Shown piece by piece: positions 6,719 to 9,430 of a DNA stretch of 9,430 nucleotides. The stretch comes from Gammaproteobacteria bacterium (GTDB lineage Bacteria; Pseudomonadota; Gammaproteobacteria; Steroidobacterales; GCA-2729495): NCBI GenBank assembly GCA_030429685.1, contig JAUIEY010000063.1, positions 1 to 9,430 on the forward strand, in the 5' to 3' direction. Each line of letters begins with the position of its first letter. The first letter of the stretch is position 1. Below the pieces are notes generated by a model. It had not been told where the DNA came from, did not search any database, and worked only from the letters and a program-made list of their open reading frames with translations. The position numbers and the translations under genes were made by a program.

Positions 6719-7642
6719 ATGGCCGCACCCGGATCCATGGTCAGATTCGCTCTGTGGATTCTCCCCTTCGCACTTGTCTGCCTCCTTTATATTGAAGGTC
6801 GCCACATCGATCCCGCATACGTGGAACCGCCGGGAGCGGATGCGGGTCTATCCGCAGTTCCCTTTCCTCTTGAAGCGGCAGGCTGGAGTTTCGGATCGCT
6901 TGAATCCTATCCGCGTGACCGGATCTACGAGAAAATCAACGGCAGGCTCCAGTACTACGAACAATATGACGTGGAACATCTGTACGCCGGCACATGGAGC
7001 AAAGAGAACCGATCGTGGGATCTGTATGCATACGTATTCCCCGACGAGGTTTCCGCTCGCGGGGCATTGAGCGGAGAGCGGCCGCCCGAGGCGGAGCCAC
7101 TGGACGGCATCTATGGATACCGGGTGCCGGGTATGGTTGCCGCGGCCGGCGGCACGCTGTATGTGCAGCTCATCGCCTCGTCCCCCCAGGCCGATGCCGA
7201 AGAGGTCCTCCCTTTGCTGCCGATCCTCACCGGCATGCCGGATGATGCAGAACCGGCCGGGCGAAGTCCGCTGACACCGGCGGAGCTTGCCGGTGATCTT
7301 GCGGTACCCGATTCGGAATCCCTCCTTCCCGAGAACGCCTTCGGACATACCTCGCTGCAGCAGGTTCAAACCGTGCGGGTTGTTCTGGACGATCAGGAAG
7401 CCATCTGGTTCCTCGCCCGGGGCGGCCGTGCAGAACTGGAACACTTTGCCGGCGAGCTCGAAACCTACGGCGCCGATTCAAGATTCGAATTGGACGGGGC
7501 CCGTGGTGGCGACATGTATGGGGAATGGGCGATTGCGGGAATCCTCGAAAACGGCTTGTGGGGCATTGCCCAGGCTTCATCCCGTGATGGGTTGATTCAA
7601 CACTGGCAGCAGTTGAAGACAAGGATGTCCGAACATGACTGA
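6719..7642 (+). CDS. Membrane-anchored DUF6599-like protein
   Basis: This 307-residue protein has one N-terminal hydrophobic segment (about 8-25) followed by an extracytoplasmic domain, so it is probably a membrane-anchored or signal-peptide protein of the cell exterior or periplasm. The segment YPRDRIYEKINGRLQYYEQY (64-83) resembles the conserved IYExINGxxxxY motif I associate with the DUF6599 family. It is followed by alternating strands such as WDLYAYVFPDEVSARGAL (100-117) and a second, similar-sized half from about 200 that starts LLPENAFGHTSLQ. No cysteine clusters or cofactor motifs are present (its one cysteine is in the membrane segment). The biochemical role is not known to me. It begins three bases after the reductase stop and overlaps the next gene by eight bases, so it is part of the redox operon. 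A second ATG at 6737, 18 bases downstream, is an alternative start that gives a more typical signal peptide (MVRFALW). Confidence 0.78.
   Translation: MAAPGSMVRFALWILPFALVCLLYIEGRHIDPAYVEPPGADAGLSAVPFPLEAAGWSFGSLESYPRDRIYEKINGRLQYYEQYDVEHLYAGTWSKENRSWDLYAYVFPDEVSARGALSGERPPEAEPLDGIYGYRVPGMVAAAGGTLYVQLIASSPQADAEEVLPLLPILTGMPDDAEPAGRSPLTPAELAGDLAVPDSESLLPENAFGHTSLQQVQTVRVVLDDQEAIWFLARGGRAELEHFAGELETYGADSRFELDGARGGDMYGEWAIAGILENGLWGIAQASSRDGLIQHWQQLKTRMSEHD
7621..7625 (+). promoter_or_regulatory. Ribosome-binding site that selects the start of the DUF362 gene
   Basis: AAGGA lies nine bases before the ATG at 7635 and inside the end of the preceding gene. The competing ATG at 7650 has no purine-rich site at a suitable distance. 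This favours the upstream start and an eight-base overlap with the preceding gene, consistent with translational coupling. Confidence 0.55.
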
Positions 7643-8609
7643 ACCCGGGATGAACCGAAAAACCTTTCTGAAGCAATGCGGACTGTCCGCGGCTGCGGCG
7701 ACCTGCTCCCTCGGACTTGCCGCCGTGTTTCACAATCGACGACCGGTACCGGAACCGGAAGAAGCGGTTTCCGTAGGATCCTTTCTCGTACCTGGCACCG
7801 AACGATTGATGGCCGTTGTTCAGGGTACCGACCATTCGGTCCTTGTCCGTGCCGCGGTGGAGGCCATCGGGGGAATCAAACGGTTCGTCAATCCGGGCGA
7901 CCGCGTCCTGTTGAAGCCCAATTGTGCATTCGATCGCCCGCCTCATCTCGGCGCCACAACCTCCCCCGCGGTGATGGGCGCCCTGACGGCTCTCTGCGTC
8001 GAGGCCGGGGCCCGGGTACGGGTGACCGACAATCCAATCAATGACCCGGAAGGCTGCTTCATAAAATCCGGGCTGACGGAAGCCGTGAACCGTAACGGCG
8101 GCGATATCTGGCTGCCCTCACCAGGATTGTTCCGCACGACCCGAACCGGCACCCTGTGCATGACGGAATGGGAAGCGCTCTATGAACCGTTGGCTTGGGC
8201 AACCCGGGTCATCGGTGTACCTACCGTAAAGACGCACAACCTCTGCGGTGCAACCCTCGGCCTGAAAAACTGGTACGGACTTCTCGGCGGCCCGCGTAAC
8301 CGGCTGCACCAATCCATCCATGAAGCCATCGCCGATCTCGGCCAGTTCATCCGCCCCACCCTCACCGTTCTTGACGGCACCCGGTTGCTGATCCGCAACG
8401 GTCCCACCGGCGGGAGCCCATCCGATGTCATGCCCGGCCATACCGTGATCGTCGGCACCGATCCTGTCGCCGTGGATGCATGGGGCGCAACATTGCTGGG
8501 GCTCTCCCCCGGCGACCTCGCCTACATCGGCCTCGCGGAATCAATCGGGCTTGGTCGTGCGGATCCCGACCAACTCTCCCTGTTCCGCCGTATCGAGGCA
8601 GGTTCATGA
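7635..8609 (+). CDS. DUF362 domain protein with Tat-like leader
   Basis: This 324-residue protein starts with a leader that resembles a twin-arginine signal: NRKTFLKQCGLSAAAATC (7-24), where the usual Arg-Arg is Arg8-Lys9, followed by an Ala-rich hydrophobic core to about 31. The mature part carries the DUF362 hallmarks in order: VLLKPNC (91-97), GVPTVKTHNLCGATLGLKN (194-212), LTVLDGTR (243-250) and VIVGTDPVAVDAWGATLLG (271-289). Some DUF362 proteins carry ferredoxin clusters; this one has only scattered cysteines (97, 121, 141, 175, 204 in the mature part) and no CxxCxxC motif, so it is unlikely to bind [4Fe-4S] by itself. Family function is unsettled. It overlaps the preceding gene by eight bases and the next one through an ATGA, so all three should be made together. 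Export by Tat would place a folded, possibly cofactor-containing protein outside the cytoplasm beside the membrane ferredoxin. Confidence 0.85.
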   Translation: MTEPGMNRKTFLKQCGLSAAAATCSLGLAAVFHNRRPVPEPEEAVSVGSFLVPGTERLMAVVQGTDHSVLVRAAVEAIGGIKRFVNPGDRVLLKPNCAFDRPPHLGATTSPAVMGALTALCVEAGARVRVTDNPINDPEGCFIKSGLTEAVNRNGGDIWLPSPGLFRTTRTGTLCMTEWEALYEPLAWATRVIGVPTVKTHNLCGATLGLKNWYGLLGGPRNRLHQSIHEAIADLGQFIRPTLTVLDGTRLLIRNGPTGGSPSDVMPGHTVIVGTDPVAVDAWGATLLGLSPGDLAYIGLAESIGLGRADPDQLSLFRRIEAGS

Positions 8610-9430
8610 AGAATCTGCGCCGCATTTATCAGGTCTTTTTCGTTCTCCTGTTCGTCGTTCTCACCTGGCTGACCGCGCAGGGCCGGCTGAAGGGATACAC
8701 AGTTACCCTTTTTCTGGATGCGTCCCCACTGAACGGGCTCGGCACCATCCTTGCCGACGGGAATCTCGCCCACACCATGTGGATCGGGTTCGGACTGCTC
8801 GCCCTGACCGCGGTCATCGGGCGATTTTTCTGCGGATGGATCTGTCCACTGGGCTCCCTCCTTGATGCGGCATCGTGGATGATGAGGCCGTTCCGTGCCC
8901 GCGACCGGATCCGTGACAATGCATATCATCACGCCCAGGCAATCAAGTACGGCATCCTTCTGGCCCTGCTCCTCGCCGCGGCGGGAGGCGTGATGCTGGT
9001 TGGGTGGCTGGACCCGATGGCCCTGTTGACCCGGTCCGCCGCAGCGCTGATGAGTCCCGGCCTGCGCGGGGCATGGCCGGTACTGCTGGTGCTGGCGGCG
9101 GTACTCCTTCTCAACATCATTCGACCGCGTTTCTGGTGTCGTTACCTCTGTCCGTTGGGCGCCCTGTACGGCGTTGTGGCCCGCCTGAGTCCCGGCGCCA
9201 TCGTACGCAGGGATCCGACCTGCTCCGCCTGCCCGACCTGTAACCGCGCCTGCCCGGCCGCCAGCAGTCCCGATACCGGAACGCGCACCGCGGAATGTTT
9301 CCTGTGCTGGAATTGCATCGATGATTGCCCGAATCAATCTCTTCGTTACGAGATCCCGTCATCCCGCGGATTCCGGCGCGATGGAATCGGAATCAACCGG
9401 CGCGGCTTCGTCGCCGCAACCATCGGCGGT
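8606..9430 (+). CDS. NapH-like polytopic 4Fe-4S membrane protein with internal twin-arginine motif, 3' end beyond window
   Basis: The frame opens at the ATG of an ATGA overlap with the DUF362 stop, behind a GAGG site seven bases upstream, and stays open for 275 codons to the window edge. It has membrane segments at about 7-24, 57-73, 113-133 and 157-171. The two NapH/YccM/NosR-type motifs are present: FFCGWICPLG (74-83; Cys76, Cys80) and FWCRYLCPLG (176-185; Cys178, Cys182). Two ferredoxin motifs follow at Cys206, 209, 212, 216 and Cys231, 234, 237, 241, each closing in CP. Family members pass electrons between the quinone pool or cytoplasm and periplasmic redox partners. After the second cluster comes INRRGFVAATIGG (263-275), a textbook Tat motif in the middle of the protein. 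This suggests that a second, exported, NapG-like domain follows beyond the window. As the other members are Fe-S or exported proteins, this is probably the membrane electron conduit of the operon. Confidence 0.88.
   Translation, partial: MKNLRRIYQVFFVLLFVVLTWLTAQGRLKGYTVTLFLDASPLNGLGTILADGNLAHTMWIGFGLLALTAVIGRFFCGWICPLGSLLDAASWMMRPFRARDRIRDNAYHHAQAIKYGILLALLLAAAGGVMLVGWLDPMALLTRSAAALMSPGLRGAWPVLLVLAAVLLLNIIRPRFWCRYLCPLGALYGVVARLSPGAIVRRDPTCSACPTCNRACPAASSPDTGTRTAECFLCWNCIDDCPNQSLRYEIPSSRGFRRDGIGINRRGFVAATIGG

Noticed and set aside
6369..7070. A 233-codon plus-strand frame overlapping the reductase and DUF6599-like genes
   Set aside because: It is rich in Ser, Pro and Arg and lies in a different frame from the ferredoxin motifs; it is a shadow.
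7227..7946. A 239-codon minus-strand frame across the DUF6599-like and DUF362 genes
   Set aside because: It spans the junction of two well-supported plus-strand genes and shows no domain or ribosome-binding site.
8522..9337. A 271-codon open frame on the minus strand at the right end
   Set aside because: It overlaps the NapH-like gene, whose eight cluster cysteines and two CxxxCP motifs prove that the plus frame is coding. The antisense translation is low-complexity Gly, Arg and Gln.
1..9430. CRISPR arrays, tRNA or rRNA genes, insertion sequences
   Set aside because: No regularly spaced direct repeats, no cloverleaf-like segment, no ribosomal RNA signature and no transposase were recognised on either strand.

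Overview
The window is bacterial, compact and GC-rich. It reads as two blocks of different character that meet near position 5870. The left block (1 to about 5870) looks gammaproteobacterial: leucine is mostly CTG, and it carries an envelope-polysaccharide operon followed by an Opp/Dpp-type ABC permease pair. The right block (about 5870 to 9430) uses leucine codons differently (more CTC and CTT) and encodes an iron-sulfur redox cassette of a kind I associate with anaerobes and environmental phyla. I would not assign either block to a genus.

Left block, minus strand. From one promoter region near 4350 the genes run leftwards: a Wzz/GNVR polysaccharide co-polymerase (4310 to 2553), a CpsD/CapB-type BY-kinase or ParA-like ATPase (2540 to 1695), an ExeA-like AAA ATPase of the type found in XrtA/PEP-CTERM exopolysaccharide loci (1661 to 816), and a secreted protein with a probable discoidin-like fold that runs off the left edge (765 to 1, 255 codons visible). 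Short gaps and a ribosome-binding site overlapping the Wzz stop indicate one transcription unit. The likely job is chain-length control and export of an extracellular polysaccharide. A short terminator-like hairpin lies before the last gene.

Middle, 4311 to 4580. This divergent intergenic region holds a TATAAT box for the polysaccharide operon, overlapping inverted repeats in the predicted leader, and a perfect 9-bp dyad.

Plus strand. A complete OppB-like permease (4581 to 5495) is followed by an ORF (5504 to 6715) that starts as an OppC-like permease. After about 124 residues, in frame, it becomes the C-terminal three quarters of an aldo/keto reductase with two [4Fe-4S] motifs. Both partners are incomplete, so this is a breakpoint: a chimeric assembly or a recent rearrangement, not a plausible functional fusion. 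Next come a membrane-anchored DUF6599-like protein (6719 to 7642), a DUF362 protein with a Tat-like leader (7635 to 8609) and a NapH-like polytopic ferredoxin protein (8606 to beyond 9430). The last one carries an internal twin-arginine motif at the right edge. These four share tight or overlapping junctions and form one operon whose 5' end is missing. Together they look like an uncharacterised membrane and periplasmic electron-transfer module.

The strongest leads are the in-frame breakpoint, the right-hand redox cassette with its probable NapH-NapG-like fusion, and the polysaccharide operon leader.
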